In this document: one piece after another, positions 63,286 through 64,000 of the stretch
How positions within the stretch are numbered: the first letter of the stretch is position 1
Layout: the number at the start of each line of letters is the position of its first letter
Source: Cytobacillus firmus
Lineage (GTDB): Bacteria > Bacillota > Bacilli > Bacillales > Cytobacillaceae
Reading direction: 5' to 3'
Assembly (NCBI RefSeq): GCF_023612095.1
Contig: NZ_CP086235.1
Coordinates: forward strand, 3,111,501-3,175,500
DNA: 64,000 nt
Translations under genes and position numbers: made by a program
The notes under the pieces: generated by a model
What the model was told of the DNA's origin: nothing
The model's input: the letters and a program-made list of their open reading frames with translations, nothing else
The model's database searches: none

Positions 63286-64000
63286 CTATATTAATTCGAG
63301 CTCCTTTAATCCCTTCCAGATACCTTCCTGGTCAACTCCTGATGTTACGCGATCTGCTGCCTTCTTTACCACTTCTTCTGCGTTGCCCATTGCTATCCCT
63401 GTTCCGACAGCATTCAGCATCTCTATATCGTTAAGCCCATCTCCAAAGGCATATACATCCTTCAAATCAAATCCGAGTCTTTTAATCATTTGCTTGATCC
63501 CTTCAGCTTTAGACCCGCCAGCAGGCAATACATCTACGGAATATGGGTGCCATCTGATAAAGCCAAAGTCAGGATATGCAGATGAAGAAATATAGTTTTC
63601 CTCATCTTCTTTCTCGCAGAACAGCAGTGATTGATATAATTCCCTTCCGCTGTAAAACTCCCGGTCTTCCTCAGGAAGGGGGAACTTTAAGCTTCCCATG
63701 CTTTCCTCTATAAATGGATGATGGGATACTGAGGCTTTCATTGTTTTCTCATTCATAAACACTAATGGATGTCCGTTTGACTGTGCATGCCTATATAGCT
63801 TTTCAATTTCAGCCGTTTTTAAAGGATTACGGTATATCGGCTCGTTTTCAAATACGACATATTGGCCATTAAAGCTTACAAATGAATCAATATCTAGTTC
63901 ATTGCGCAGGTTCTCATACATGAAAGGAGCTCTGCCGGTAGCAATCGCCACAAAGGTCCCGTTCTTTTTCAGCTTTTCTATTGCCTCTTTCGTACTATCC
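63286..64000 (-). CDS. ykrA: HAD-superfamily (Cof-type) phosphatase, N-terminus outside window (YkrA-like)
   Basis: 238 codons visible, the open frame continuing off the right edge: the residues before the first in-window GTG (...STKEAIEKLKKNGTF) read as a normal HAD helix, so the start and the DxDGT nucleophile motif lie outside. Visible: IATGRAPF (motif II Thr region), KAEGIKQMIKR (motif III Lys) and FGDGLNDIEMLNAVGTGIAMGNA-type motif IV. Cof-type sugar or cofactor phosphatase; substrate unknown. Symbol from position only. Confidence 0.88.
   Translation of the reverse strand, partial: DSTKEAIEKLKKNGTFVAIATGRAPFMYENLRNELDIDSFVSFNGQYVVFENEPIYRNPLKTAEIEKLYRHAQSNGHPLVFMNEKTMKASVSHHPFIEESMGSLKFPLPEEDREFYSGRELYQSLLFCEKEDEENYISSSAYPDFGFIRWHPYSVDVLPAGGSKAEGIKQMIKRLGFDLKDVYAFGDGLNDIEMLNAVGTGIAMGNAEEVVKKAADRVTSGVDQEGIWKGLKELELI

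Overview
The window is chromosomal DNA from a low-GC, Gram-positive, endospore-forming member of the Bacillaceae. Gene content and order follow the Bacillus subtilis block ykrA-def-ykyA-pdhABCD-slp-sr1-speA-ykt-yla-ftsW-pycA-cta-ylb, read here in reverse. A Cytobacillus- or Mesobacillus-like species is my guess; the sequence alone does not fix the genus. Shine-Dalgarno sites are strong, and GTG and TTG starts are common. I see no rRNA, tRNA, CRISPR array, prophage or complete insertion sequence.

Layout, left to right. 1-2727: a biotin-dependent acyl-CoA carboxylase cluster (carboxyltransferase cut by the window edge, free-standing biotin carrier, biotin carboxylase) with a perfect CcpA (cre) site upstream. 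2992-20973: the ylb block (ylbP to ylbA), mixing housekeeping genes (rpmF, tmcAL, coaD, rsmD), sporulation or cell-surface genes (gerR, ylbJ, ylbD, ylbC) and the RNA-processing partner ylbF. 21131-23434: a YtvI-like permease and an Eis-like acetyltransferase. 23567-31948: caa3 cytochrome c oxidase with its assembly genes (ctaCDEF, ctaB and ctaA for heme A, ctaG, and a DUF420/CtaM-type factor). 32227-46103: pycA, ftsW, ylaN, ylaL, phoH2, ylaJ, ylaI, ylaH, typA, ylaF, suhB. 46583-55837: the ykt genes, a nitronate monooxygenase-like gene, speA, the dual-function RNA SR1/SR1P, a deacetylase lipoprotein, a BCCT transporter and slp. 55887-60829: the pyruvate dehydrogenase operon. 61426-64000: ykyA, a YjcZ-type peptide, def and a HAD phosphatase cut by the window edge.

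The metabolic genes form a coherent central-carbon set: Pdh makes acetyl-CoA, PycA makes oxaloacetate, the caa3 oxidase disposes of electrons, and SR1P and the acyl-CoA carboxylase sit under apparent carbon-catabolite control (CcpN and CcpA sites).

The unusual items are: (1) three copies of a roughly 200-225 bp GC-rich element with inverted ends and AT-rich target duplications (MITE-like), one inside the ylaI leader and one ending exactly at the pycA stop; (2) apparent single-base frameshifts in ylbP, ylbD and the ctaC signal peptide, two of them at homopolymers, so either decay or sequence error; (3) a compact multi-hairpin element between yktA and the nitronate monooxygenase gene; (4) a structured region next to rsmD with a terminator on the strand opposite to both neighbours; (5) an SR1 promoter carrying CcpN and cre motifs; (6) a nested palindrome between typA and ylaF. 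I found no convincing wholly new multi-gene system; the two structured non-coding elements and the MITE family are the best leads.
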